DNA of 64,000 nucleotides. It comes from JAPORK01 sp026710285. GTDB taxonomy: Bacteria; Pseudomonadota; Gammaproteobacteria; Pseudomonadales; Endozoicomonadaceae. The position numbers and the translations under genes were made by a program. Shown here in pieces: positions 21,589 through 31,283 of the stretch. Each line of letters opens with the position of its first letter. The first letter of the stretch is position 1. The DNA lies in assembly GCA_965201045.1 (NCBI GenBank), contig OZ241746.1, positions 2,232,001 through 2,296,000 of the forward strand, written 5' to 3'. The notes under the pieces were generated by a model. That model saw only the letters and a program-made list of their open reading frames with translations, was not told where the DNA came from and searched no databases.

Positions 21589-21609
21589 TGTCATGAATTT
21601 GAGTAAGTT

Positions 21610-24600
21610 CTAAAGACGTATATAGCCAATAATTTTAAGATCACCGTTCTGATTTTTAAATTGACTGAGATCTAATAGTTCAAATTCTGTAATAAATGTT
21701 TGTACAACTCCTTGATTGTTGATTTTATAAGACCACCATAAGTTGGGACCCGGAGCAATTTTTAGCATTGAGTGACTCACCTGTAGCAGCGTCATATGAT
21801 AAACACCACGGATAATCATAGCACTATTCTGCTTCTGTGCAAAGACTGAGTTTATGTAATCCTGAGAAGTAATATTTTTCTGTATATACTGACCAAATGG
21901 TGCTAACACCTCCCGCAGTGCATATTCATAAGGGTGGCATTCGGATAACTGAATGAGCTTATCTGTATACATTCTTTCTCGCACAAAATAGTAATAAGCA
22001 TCCAGATCAATAGGTTGTTCCGAATGCAGGGCAGCCAGTAATATTGTCAGAGAATCACAGCCAATGGTACCGGGATACTCTTTTCCAAAATTCATCATAA
22101 TCTTCCATATCCGGTTAACCATAATTAAGCTGTTTACGTAGAGCTTATCATTTTTGATGCTCTTTTTCACACGTGAATTTTCAAACAGCTTATTGATTAG
22201 AATTTCTGTAGCCTGATCAGAATCAATACTTGCTGATGGTTTTGAATTTGAATTTAGTTCCAGCTGCATTTTTGATGATATTAATCCTTCACTGACACAA
22301 CCTAAGTATTGAGTGCTATCCGGAAGTGTTGCAGCTGAAGATAACATACTGTACATACTAAATCCTAATAATGCTACACTGGCAGCTGTTACTATTAGTG
22401 CTGTTGTTACACCAATAACAGAAGCTGTAATATCTAAACCTCTGTTGGGAGGAAGAGAGGCAGCAGCAACCGGGACAGTACTGGCTATTGCAACACCTGC
22501 CGTAAATGCAGTAAATAGTGCGCTACTCCCGGCATCAGCAATCGCTAAACCTAATGATGCAAATGCTGTACCTGCTATTATTGCCGAGCCTGCAATATTT
22601 GCCCAGCGCTGATGAATAGCACTCAAACCAAAGGTGCTAATATATCCCATCCATTTGAAAGCTGTTCCTACCCATTCAGGCATATTTCCACTGGGGTCAC
22701 TATTCATAATGGGATTATTATTACAAAAATTATAACCTCCGGTTAACGGATCTTCAGTAACAAAATATCGATGTCGTGAATTATATACTCTTTGTCCGGA
22801 ACCTAAAAATTGCCATCCTGTAACTGGATCTGTACGTTCACCATTAAATCCAACCAGGCTTTGCTGATACAATGGTACAGGCTTAGATGCTGTGTGCCAA
22901 ACCATGCCGTATGGACTGTAAAGATTACGTGCGCTCAGCTTCCAGGTGTTGGTGTCTGCTTTTTTTAAAATAGCAGTAACATCACCTTTGTAATTACTTT
23001 CATAATATTCATTAATGATATTATCAACAGATTTTGCCACCAGATGATAACCAATAATATGTGAGGTATTGTTTGCACTGATGACTTTGGTATTAATCAG
23101 ATGATCATCAGAATAAAAAAAATAACTTTTACCTGCCTGATTTTGTTCTATTATTTTTTTACCACTACCATCATAGATATAATTACTCTGTTTTCCATTC
23201 GGTGCTGTGACACTGGTTATTTGATTTAAAGCATTGTAAGTGATTTTGTTTTCCGCATCGATTCTCATATTTCCGGAAACATCATAAGATAACGAATAAA
23301 TTTTTTGCAACTGGTGATTCCAGCTAATGTTAATTTGTGCAGGGCGTAAAGGAGCAGAAAGATTGTTATAACGGTAATGTATTGTTTTAGTAATCATCTG
23401 GTGCTGTACCGGGTCATATAAAACTTCATCTGTTGTTTTTAGTTTATTTAGCGGTGTAAAAGTATAGTTTTGTTGAGTGATCACCGGGTCTTTTTGCAGT
23501 AAACTGCCGCTGGTATCGGTTTCTCTGGGACATAAAGGTAAATCAGCAGAACCCGTACAGACCATTTTTTTCAGATCATTAAAGGCATTGTACTGATAAT
23601 GTAACAAGGCATAATGATGATCTGCTTTATGTAAGAGTGTAGTAATATTATCGTTACTGTCATAACTAAACTGCCACTTAGATAATGACTTTTTTTCTAA
23701 AGTGTCCGTTACATCCATGATGTGTCCCCAGTTATCGTAAGTAACCTTGCGGTGCATTTTGCTGCCATAGTGAATATCAGTTATCCAGGAAAAACCATCA
23801 TAAACAGAAGTAGTAAGTGTTTCAGCAGGACCATTGTTCGGATTATAACGTGTAGTAATAATACGTCCGAGGGAATCATAGCGGAACTGTGTTTTGTTAC
23901 CTGAAATATCACTTTTGCTGATAAGACGGCGGTTGTTGTCATACTCCCGGAGTAAATGATAATCCGGATAACCGTTTTTGCCATTGTGAAGGATAGTTTG
24001 TGGTAATCCGTCATCACCATAAGTGTAAATACTTACTCCGGTGATATCTTCTTTTTTTACCGGTAACATTGTGAGTGGATCATAATTGATCTTTAGTTGT
24101 AGTTTGTTATCTAGATATTTATCCACCGGCAGACCTGAAAGATTATACTGCCATGAAAATATATGTCCGGATGGTGTACTGACTGAGGTGAGTTGTCCGG
24201 TTTTATTATAAGTGAACAGCGTCTTTTTTCCATCTTCAGACATCTGCCACAAACGTTGTCCGGATGCATTATACCCGGCAGAAAATAGCAGATAACGTCC
24301 TCCTGAGGCAGGTAAACTCCATTGCTGAATAATATGACCGGCTAAATCAGCAATTGACTGCATCTGATTGCCTTCAGGACCGGTCACTGATATCAGATGA
24401 CCCAACGAATCATAGTGCTGTTTTGTTATCCTATTTTGATGGTCTTTTGTTAAAACGACACGACCAAATCCATCATATTCTGTTATGACTGTTTTTGCGC
24501 CAGCGATTTTGTCACCATCAGTACACAGATATTGTATTGAAGGCAGTGTTTTTTTTGTAATCGGCAACATAATTCGTTTAACCGGTTGACCAGACAGTGT

Positions 24601-27066
24601 GGTTTTTACAACAGAAATAACTGAACGATTTCCAAACCGGTCCTGCTGAAAATTAAGCATACACAAATGAGGATCATCATATTGTGTGATTTGCGTTGTT
24701 CCGTCCGGAAGATGAACCTGCAATATCCTACCAAGATCATCATAATTACGGGTAACAGTCAGTATTTTTATCTTTCCAAAAGTATTAAAATGATAGCTGT
24801 GTTCGACAATAAGGCGTCCGTAAGCGTCAAAAGAGTTGATTTTTTTTAACTGCCAGAGCCTGGGTTTTATTTTTCCTGCAGCGGTAATAGCGCTATCAAA
24901 AAATTTTATTGCCCGTCCTGCATTATCAAAAATAATTTTATGCCTCAAACCGCTTGGAGGAAGTATCTGTACTTCATTGTGTTCAGGCGTAATGAGATAG
25001 TTGTAATATGCGCTGGATGAAAAAGAGTTACCGGTTACTGTTTCTATTTGTATAAGGCGACCCAGCGGATCATAGTGGTAATAAAGGGTATTGTTACCGG
25101 CAGAGTCTGTAACGCTTATTTTTTGATTGGTAAACAGACTGGTCACAATCTGCGGTGAATGCTCTTCTTTACTGTGTTCTGATTCAAGCGTACTGTAAGT
25201 TATTTTGCGATAGCCATCAGCACTTTGTTTATAATAGTAATGTCTTATAATATGTTTTAATTCTGAAGCGGATGATGTGCTTCCGGTCATTATTAACTGA
25301 CTCAATAATCCATAATTTAGCGCATTATTAGCATCATGATAATATTCTCGTGTTGTTAATGTATATTGTTCTTCACTTTTAATCATTTGCTGTTTAAGTT
25401 TCAGCGAATAACCAGTACCATTATGATTGGGTTCTTTCTGGTAGAAATTGTAAGTGATAACCACAGGCAGTGTTTTTTTCCTGCTGTCCTGATCAGCTGC
25501 CGGATATTGTATTATTCTTTCAGGTAAAGTATTAAAAGACCAGTTATGAGGAAGGGCAGGACAAGCACTGTCTCCTGAAGCAAGGCAGTAATCGGTATGA
25601 GTTAAACGACCATAATTATCTGTGTGATCAGTGATACGTCCTTGATCATCATATTTTGCTGTTACCGTACTCACAGCAGGGGTACCCGAATGATTGCCCC
25701 ATACTTTAGAGACTATTTTTAATGGAAGGCTGTAGGTTACCGGCAACTGGGAAAAAGAAGTATGCGTACAACCATCGCTCTGGTCAGTACGACAAAAAAA
25801 GTAGTGAATGGCTGATAATATACCACCAGTGCGATCACTAAATTGCTTGCTATCAATCAGGAGGTGATATTTATTATAAGTACGTACTTCTTTAATAAGA
25901 CCATTATCTGCTGATGTTTTATAAGTGTAACCAGAGGGTGCTGCAAACAAAATATCTTTCTGTAAATTATCTGTTGCTAACCCGGCATTAAAACCAAGAT
26001 AATCATGTCCGTTGTTACTGATCTGCATATAGTTATAACGTGTCATCATTGTGGGCTGTCCTGCTCCCGGATCAGTTATTTCACGACTAACAGCGCATAA
26101 TGCACCTTTTGCTGGTGCGGGTATTTTAATAGCATCAGTACAATTATAAGTAACTATTTTTTTTAGTCCGGTTGGATAATCAAGCTGAGTGATAAAATGC
26201 GCTGTATAATGGATATATAAATCTAAACTATTGTGTTTATTTAGCAGTGGCAGGGTAGCATGGCGTAAGTGGTTATTTTCTTTCGTCAGCAGAACCTTAA
26301 CTGATTTTCCATTATAATCTTTACTGCTGACAATAATTTTATGTTTTTTCCAGCTAATTTTAATGCCATTATTGTGATCATCAATGATAAACTGTAGCTG
26401 ATGTGTTCCAGGCACATATGAGAAATGTACACAATTGCCGTCTTGTTGCATGAGTGTCGTTTCATACCCTTCATGAGATAATATTTCACGCAAACCGTTA
26501 GCGTAAGTAATAACAAAGTGTGTCTTTTTATCACCACTAATTCTGATATCGTGTAATTTATGATAGCGTGGACGCCAGCGTCCGTTTGCATTCTGTTGCA
26601 GGTAAAAGTTTTGACCACCGGCAGTAACCAGCTGATTGGTTGCAGGATTAAACCAGGTTAAATTCCACTGCCATCCTGTGCTCAGATTATCTTTATCGGT
26701 AACAGTCATACTGCTGTAATTGGCCTCAAGGTCAATATTGGGACCATGCCCTAAATTACTAAGCAGACTGCCTGCTTTAATATGGGCAGTAAAGATACCT
26801 GTCCGTGGATCAACAGCAGAACCCCAGGTTTGTTTAAAGTTCATGGCGTTTGACCATATATTTGTATCAGATAATTCTGATGAATAAGCGTTTAATGATT
26901 TTTTTTGTTGACCCGATATATTGTCTTCTGGCTTTAAATAACGGGTATTAAAAGTAGTAGAATTTATTTTGTATGCAGAAGAAACGACAGAAAACAGATC
27001 AAAGAACATTACAGTGATGACTAAAAGAAAATTTAACAGTTTCCGTATTAATTGAATAGATGGCAT
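21610..27066 (-). CDS. Rhs/YD-repeat protein, copy 5 (divergent, 1818 aa)
   Basis: Same architecture as copies 1-4 but clearly diverged and on the opposite strand: N-terminal hydrophobic segment (LLNFLLVITVMFFDLFSVV), NLGHGPNIDLEANYSS, YD repeats (YDDQGRITDHTDNYGR, YDSLGRIITTRYN), and the core terminus DPVTGWQFLGSGQRVYNS followed by TEDPLTGGYNFCNNNP and DPSGNMP. A hydrophobic segment and a C-terminal domain follow. The Cys is retained in TIGCDSLTILLAALH and the His in VYHMTLLQV, although the rest of the C-terminal domain is largely rewritten. Persistence of these two residues across five copies marks them as probable functional residues. The promoter must lie in the AT-rich region above 27066. 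No immunity-like gene is adjacent. Confidence 0.92.
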   Translation of the reverse strand: MPSIQLIRKLLNFLLVITVMFFDLFSVVSSAYKINSTTFNTRYLKPEDNISGQQKKSLNAYSSELSDTNIWSNAMNFKQTWGSAVDPRTGIFTAHIKAGSLLSNLGHGPNIDLEANYSSMTVTDKDNLSTGWQWNLTWFNPATNQLVTAGGQNFYLQQNANGRWRPRYHKLHDIRISGDKKTHFVITYANGLREILSHEGYETTLMQQDGNCVHFSYVPGTHQLQFIIDDHNNGIKISWKKHKIIVSSKDYNGKSVKVLLTKENNHLRHATLPLLNKHNSLDLYIHYTAHFITQLDYPTGLKKIVTYNCTDAIKIPAPAKGALCAVSREITDPGAGQPTMMTRYNYMQISNNGHDYLGFNAGLATDNLQKDILFAAPSGYTYKTSADNGLIKEVRTYNKYHLLIDSKQFSDRTGGILSAIHYFFCRTDQSDGCTHTSFSQLPVTYSLPLKIVSKVWGNHSGTPAVSTVTAKYDDQGRITDHTDNYGRLTHTDYCLASGDSACPALPHNWSFNTLPERIIQYPAADQDSRKKTLPVVITYNFYQKEPNHNGTGYSLKLKQQMIKSEEQYTLTTREYYHDANNALNYGLLSQLIMTGSTSSASELKHIIRHYYYKQSADGYRKITYSTLESEHSKEEHSPQIVTSLFTNQKISVTDSAGNNTLYYHYDPLGRLIQIETVTGNSFSSSAYYNYLITPEHNEVQILPPSGLRHKIIFDNAGRAIKFFDSAITAAGKIKPRLWQLKKINSFDAYGRLIVEHSYHFNTFGKIKILTVTRNYDDLGRILQVHLPDGTTQITQYDDPHLCMLNFQQDRFGNRSVISVVKTTLSGQPVKRIMLPITKKTLPSIQYLCTDGDKIAGAKTVITEYDGFGRVVLTKDHQNRITKQHYDSLGHLISVTGPEGNQMQSIADLAGHIIQQWSLPASGGRYLLFSAGYNASGQRLWQMSEDGKKTLFTYNKTGQLTSVSTPSGHIFSWQYNLSGLPVDKYLDNKLQLKINYDPLTMLPVKKEDITGVSIYTYGDDGLPQTILHNGKNGYPDYHLLREYDNNRRLISKSDISGNKTQFRYDSLGRIITTRYNPNNGPAETLTTSVYDGFSWITDIHYGSKMHRKVTYDNWGHIMDVTDTLEKKSLSKWQFSYDSNDNITTLLHKADHHYALLHYQYNAFNDLKKMVCTGSADLPLCPRETDTSGSLLQKDPVITQQNYTFTPLNKLKTTDEVLYDPVQHQMITKTIHYRYNNLSAPLRPAQINISWNHQLQKIYSLSYDVSGNMRIDAENKITYNALNQITSVTAPNGKQSNYIYDGSGKKIIEQNQAGKSYFFYSDDHLINTKVISANNTSHIIGYHLVAKSVDNIINEYYESNYKGDVTAILKKADTNTWKLSARNLYSPYGMVWHTASKPVPLYQQSLVGFNGERTDPVTGWQFLGSGQRVYNSRHRYFVTEDPLTGGYNFCNNNPIMNSDPSGNMPEWVGTAFKWMGYISTFGLSAIHQRWANIAGSAIIAGTAFASLGLAIADAGSSALFTAFTAGVAIASTVPVAAASLPPNRGLDITASVIGVTTALIVTAASVALLGFSMYSMLSSAATLPDSTQYLGCVSEGLISSKMQLELNSNSKPSASIDSDQATEILINKLFENSRVKKSIKNDKLYVNSLIMVNRIWKIMMNFGKEYPGTIGCDSLTILLAALHSEQPIDLDAYYYFVRERMYTDKLIQLSECHPYEYALREVLAPFGQYIQKNITSQDYINSVFAQKQNSAMIIRGVYHMTLLQVSHSMLKIAPGPNLWWSYKINNQGVVQTFITEFELLDLSQFKNQNGDLKIIGYIRL

Positions 27067-27327
27067 AATTTTTTCAAAGAAATCAGATGGGATGAAAAGA
27101 ATGTAATGGTTTTATGATAAAAATTATATAAAATTAAAGTCATTTTTTACAGAGAAAAAGTCACATAAATTAAATCTATACTCAAATATTATATGAAATC
27201 TTCAGTTTGTATTTGTTTTTTGTAAAAAATACCAGAGAAAACAGGATAAAAACAAAAGATTACTCATATTACTGTTACAAAAATTATTATAGATAATATT
27301 GTTATTCTTATCACTCAGATACAATCA

Positions 27328-27532
27328 CAGGGCTTACGCACCAAGAGAATGATTCTTAATAACCAAACAAAACAGTTACTTTTTGAGCAAAAAATGTACA
27401 GCTGGTCATGGTTTTATGCCTTATCAAAGACTGATCAACGATCAGTTAGAGGTTAAAATGCACAGATTGAGTCTCAAAAAAGTGTTATATGAAACTCCAA
27501 ATGAGAATGATTCTCTTGGTGCGTAAGCCCTG
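27328..27532. mobile_element. 205-bp MITE-like element with terminal inverted repeats
   Basis: Terminal inverted repeats of 29 bp (starting CAGGGCTTACGCACC at 27328 and ending GGTGCGTAAGCCCTG at 27532) differ at one position. The element is flanked by a perfect 10-bp direct repeat, GATACAATCA, at 27318-27327 and 27533-27542. It has no transposase gene. The size, inverted ends and target duplication are those of a non-autonomous insertion sequence moved by a transposase encoded elsewhere. I do not assign the parent family. Confidence 0.85.
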
Positions 27533-27571
27533 GATACAATCAAACACTACCCTGTCTTTCTGAAATGTAGT

Positions 27572-27807
27572 CATACTCTTATGCATAAATATTTGGTTGG
27601 ATGTGAAAAGAATTGGAAATTTTTTCTGGGTTCCTGTTTGCGTAAGAACGACAACGGTAGAGTATGACAGAAACTGTTGAAGCCATAAAGCCCAACGAAG
27701 TTCTGGTTGTGCAGGCTCGTCATTCCTGCGCAAGCAGGAATCCATTGGTATTTACAGTGTATTTTCTATAAGATTATACATACCGCAGATACTTGTATAA
27801 GAGTATG
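27572..27807. repeat. 236-bp element bounded by CATACTCTTAT inverted repeats
   Basis: The left end CATACTCTTATGCATAAATA (27572) and right end (reverse complement CATACTCTTATACAAGTATC, ending 27807) resemble the ends of the IS4-family element at 42176-44959. The interior has no transposase but contains a REP palindrome. Partial copies of the left ~75 bp occur at 41616 and 61316. It is probably a non-autonomous relative of the IS4-family element. Confidence 0.6.
27718..27743. repeat. REP-like palindrome
   Basis: ATTCCTGC-GCAA-GCAGGAAT forms an 8-bp perfect stem with flanking GTC. The same class of palindrome recurs at 40215, 40283 and, interrupted by group II introns, at about 41670 and 61370. 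Confidence 0.7.
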
Positions 27808-28440
27808 AGTGTAGTAAGGAAAAAGAAGGCCTTGTTTATCAGGAAAAAATACGCAACGGACTGTTTTAAGCAATTTTTATTAATAGGTTATATTATTAAT
27901 TGTTAATTTACTGTTGTATATACATGAATTTATTAATAGCTTAATTTATATTGAACTGCTTATTTTTATAAAAATAATTTACTATACATATCACTAAAAA
28001 ATTAAAATAATATTTGTATGAATAAAAAAACAATGCTAGATTATTTTTTTATTAAATAATAATTCTGCCATAATACAAAAATCAATGTTAATGCCTTTTT
28101 ATTTTATTAATATAGCTTTATGCAGTGATTTTTCAGTGATTGTATATTTAATACTTATTTGCCTACATACTCTTTCTTATTCCTGGCGACTTAAATTGTT
28201 ACGGAGGTCTGTTGATGATTTAAATTCAAGTTATTAGATACTTTTAAGATTATATAGTAAATTGTAAATTAACGCTGGTTAAGTTTGCAATTTAAGTAAA
28301 AACAAAATTTCATATGAAAAATGCTTTAATTAAATTGTCATTAATAACGAATGACTTAAGTTATCTGGGTTATTAAGTTTTGAAATATTTTTTTAACGGG
28401 GGGGCAAATTAATCTATGTTAATAGCAAGGTGTCTCTGTG
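27808..28440. other. AT-rich intergenic region upstream of the OmpW-like pair
   Basis: Very AT-rich sequence with no credible ORF. The last ~80 bases, ending in AGCAAGG before the OmpW-like start, are nearly repeated before the second OmpW-like gene, marking a conserved leader that probably holds promoter and translation signals. Confidence 0.5.
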
Positions 28441-29190
28441 ATGAAAACTCATTTTATCAAACTGGTAATTTTTATTACTTCTGTATTTACATCAATTTTT
28501 TATGTGCAAACCTGTATAGGGAAAAAAAACACATCTGAACCATCAAACTCGTGGTGGAATGATCAAATGCATCTGTTGTATTTTCAGGGAGGAATTAACT
28601 ATTATTCTAAGCCGTTAAATACAATATATTACGAACATGGAGTACAGACCTCTACTGTGAATGTGATCCCACCTACAACAATTACATCATCTGATGATCT
28701 TCAGGCACACTTGTCTGCTATATATATACCCACTGATCATTTTGGAATCAACTTTTCCATAACAACGCCTTTTAAATTTAAAAAAACTTTTCGTGATGAG
28801 AGGAAGCAGAAAAAGTTTGATTTGATTACAAGCGTAACTACTCCGATGCTATCAATGGATTATTTCCCCTTAGCCAGCTGTAGTCAATGGCAGCCTTATA
28901 TTGGGTTGGGAGTTTTAATGACTCATTTTAGTAAGTTTAAAGTTAAAGCTCCTGGTGGTAAAAACACAAGCACTGATAAGCTGAAATATGAGCGCCGTAA
29001 TGTCGCTGGTATAGTTGGAGAAGCCGGACTTAACTACAAAGTAGATGATAACTGGTCAATAGGTGCTTCCATGGTAAACACGCGGTTTAATTCTAAAGCT
29101 ACGTTACAGGAGGCTACAGATAAATTCAAAGATTTTTCAGCAAAATGGTCTTTAATGAATTATCGTGTTAATGTAGGTTACCGTTTCTGA
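28441..29190 (+). CDS. OmpW-like outer-membrane beta-barrel protein 1
   Basis: 249 residues. An N-terminal signal peptide (FIKLVIFITSVFTSIFYVQT) precedes alternating amphipathic strands ending in the typical barrel terminus NYRVNVGYRF with C-terminal Phe. SQWQPYIGLGVLMTHFS and GEAGLNYKVDDNWSIGASM match the OmpW family pattern (small 8-stranded barrel, about 210-250 residues). OmpW proteins form narrow hydrophobic channels in the outer membrane. The ATG at 28441 is chosen over GTG 28438 because it aligns with the paralogue's ATG and has AAGG ten bases upstream. It is a tandem duplicate of the gene at 29618, including leader and downstream sequence. Confidence 0.85.
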   Translation: MKTHFIKLVIFITSVFTSIFYVQTCIGKKNTSEPSNSWWNDQMHLLYFQGGINYYSKPLNTIYYEHGVQTSTVNVIPPTTITSSDDLQAHLSAIYIPTDHFGINFSITTPFKFKKTFRDERKQKKFDLITSVTTPMLSMDYFPLASCSQWQPYIGLGVLMTHFSKFKVKAPGGKNTSTDKLKYERRNVAGIVGEAGLNYKVDDNWSIGASMVNTRFNSKATLQEATDKFKDFSAKWSLMNYRVNVGYRF

Positions 29191-29242
29191 GAATTAACTC
29201 ATAAAAAAATATATAGTCAAATGTGACAGAACTGTGAAAATA

Positions 29243-29270
29243 TTGGTCTAACCAAATTTTTAGTTTTTTG
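29243..29270 (+). terminator. Putative rho-independent terminator
   Basis: TTGGT-CTA-ACCAA stem followed by ATTTTTAGTTTTTT, 53 bases after the OmpW-like stop. The stem is short and AT-rich, but the same structure follows the second copy. Confidence 0.45.
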
Positions 29271-29617
29271 CATTTGGCTATTTTTTTATGGTCTGCCTTT
29301 ACAGGCAAGATTATAGTTTTGATGCGGTATCTTAAAATTAGCAGGTCGGTGAAGTTATGTAATAATGAATTTATTCCGGATCACTTTTGCACACAAAATT
29401 TCCTGGTATTTGCATATTTGATTAACAAGATAAAAAATAGTTGTTGCTATGATCACAGAATGATTATTTTATTTTCAGAAAAAATTTAATATAAAAAATA
29501 TTTTAACTAAATTGTTAATTAATAATTGATGCATTAAATTATCTCTGTTATTAAGTTTTGAAATGTTTTTTTAACAGGGGGCAAATTAATCTATGTTAAT
29601 AGCAAGGTGTCTCTGTT

Positions 29618-30403
29618 ATGAAAGCTTATTTTATTAAACTGGTAATTTTTATTACTTCCGTACTCATGTCGGTTTTTTATGTGCGAACCTGTATAGGGAG
29701 GCAAAATACATCGACAACATCAGACTCATGGAGCAACCAACTGCATATGTTGCAGATTCAGGGAGGAGCTATCTATCTTCATCAAAAAAATATAATCTAT
29801 AATGCAAATGACACCATTGGTACTTTTGAAGAAGGCGTTGGTAGTTATGATTATTCTCCCTCCTCTTCAATTTTGTTTTCTGATAATACGCAGGCACACT
29901 TATGTGCTATCTATATGCCGGCTGATCATGTTGGGATAAAATTACTGTTAGCAACCCCTTTTAAATTAAAAGAGACTGTGCGTGAGCGTTCCAAAATAAA
30001 TTCTCCTAAAGCTTTAGATTTAACTGCTAAGATACTGACTCCAGCGCTATCAATGGAATATTATCCATTAAGCAGCAATAGTCAATGGCAACCCTATGTA
30101 GGATTGGGGGTAATGGTAGCTTATTTTGATAAGCTTAAATTTAAAGCCGAAGGTGTAAGTAAAAACAACATAATATCCCTTATAGAATCATCTACTGATT
30201 ATACTGCCGGTATGATGGAAGAAGTAGGGATTAACTACAAAGTGGATGAAAACTGGTCAGTCGGTGTTTCAGCAGTGCGCTCTCAACTAAATTCGCAACT
30301 TAATCTTAAGTATATTTCAGCTGTAAAAATCGATAGCGTTAACAAGAGCTTAGTAAACTGGTCTTTCATGGCTTATCGTGTTAATGTAGGCTACCGTTTC
30401 TAA
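29618..30403 (+). CDS. OmpW-like outer-membrane beta-barrel protein 2
   Basis: 261-residue paralogue of the preceding gene: signal peptide FIKLVIFITSVLMSVFYVRT, then barrel strands with SQWQPYVGLGVMVAYFDKLK, EVGINYKVDENWSVGVS and the C-terminal signature YRVNVGYRF. The leader upstream (GTTATTAAGTTTTGAAAT through AGCAAGGTGTCTCTGT) nearly copies that of the first gene, so the duplication included the regulatory region. The loops differ between the two proteins, as expected for surface-exposed parts. It probably forms a small outer-membrane channel; substrate unknown. Confidence 0.85.
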   Translation: MKAYFIKLVIFITSVLMSVFYVRTCIGRQNTSTTSDSWSNQLHMLQIQGGAIYLHQKNIIYNANDTIGTFEEGVGSYDYSPSSSILFSDNTQAHLCAIYMPADHVGIKLLLATPFKLKETVRERSKINSPKALDLTAKILTPALSMEYYPLSSNSQWQPYVGLGVMVAYFDKLKFKAEGVSKNNIISLIESSTDYTAGMMEEVGINYKVDENWSVGVSAVRSQLNSQLNLKYISAVKIDSVNKSLVNWSFMAYRVNVGYRF

Positions 30404-30455
30404 TAATGAACTTATAAAAAAATATATAGTCAAATGTAATAGAACTGTGAAAATA

Positions 30456-30482
30456 TTGGTTTAATCAAATTTTTAGTTTTTT
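30456..30482 (+). terminator. Putative terminator after OmpW-like gene 2
   Basis: TTGGT-TTA-ATCAA followed by ATTTTTAGTTTTTT, the counterpart of the structure after gene 1 with a G-T pair. Confidence 0.4.
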
Positions 30483-31283
30483 GCATTTGGATATTTTTTT
30501 ATGGTCTGCCTTTACATGCAAGATCATAACTTTTAATTGCTACAGGTAAAAGACATAAATAGTTTTCTGGTATGCTGCGGAACTGTGGTTTTTTTACCCA
30601 CTATCGGTCTGATAAATCAATAAAAAAACTTATTCATTTGCAATTTACAGTAAACTATTCTCATTATGGATTTCTTATTACAGCTTGTTAATATATGACA
30701 TATGACGTAGTACTTTAAAGCCATTCAGTTTGATAAAAATGTAATAATTTAAATTTATTCCAAATCATTTTTCACATTCACACAAAATTTCCAGATCTTT
30801 TTTGTATTTTATTGCTCAGGTAAAAAACTGGTGTTGCTATGATCAAAAGATACTGATTTTGTTCTCAGTAAAAAATAGTGCTGGACGCTAAAAAAATAAC
30901 TGACTACTATATAGTGCGATTTTAACTGGTGTTCTGTCTCTTGATGTCTGCAACACGCATGGCTTGTATTACCTGATGCTCGGTAAACAGAAATTATACG
31001 TAAATAGTATTATAGCTGAGACCATTAAATTTGTTTGCAAAATAACAGAATCAGAGAAAGAGAAGATGGACACAAAAACTATAATTTTTAGTGTGTGCAG
31101 CAGACATTGCAAACTCAGTCAGCACTCAGTGAGAAGGTTTTATAAACGTCAGATTTAGACAATGCGAAGTTATACGATTTATTGATGTAGATATAAAAAA
31201 TAGAAAATAAAAAAATATAAAAAATGATCAGTCACTTAATAATAGCAGGGTAGTTGCTGCTTAAAACAGCATGACGCATTGAT
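30483..31283. other. Intergenic region without a convincing gene
   Basis: About 800 bases. A 64-codon open frame at 30964-31158 lacks a ribosome-binding site, homology that I recognise, or unusual composition, and I do not call it. The POT transporter promoter is probably in the final part. Confidence 0.4.

Noticed and set aside
27485..27745. 86-codon minus-strand ORF starting in REP sequence
   Set aside because: Composed of REP and terminal-repeat sequence (MDSCLRRNDE is a typical REP translation).
29268..29489. 73-codon ORF between the OmpW-like genes
   Set aside because: Starts within the terminator region of gene 1, lacks a ribosome-binding site and has no counterpart after gene 2.
30964..31158. 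64-codon ORF upstream of the POT transporter
   Set aside because: No start-site signal, no recognisable family and no conserved neighbour relation; probably chance.
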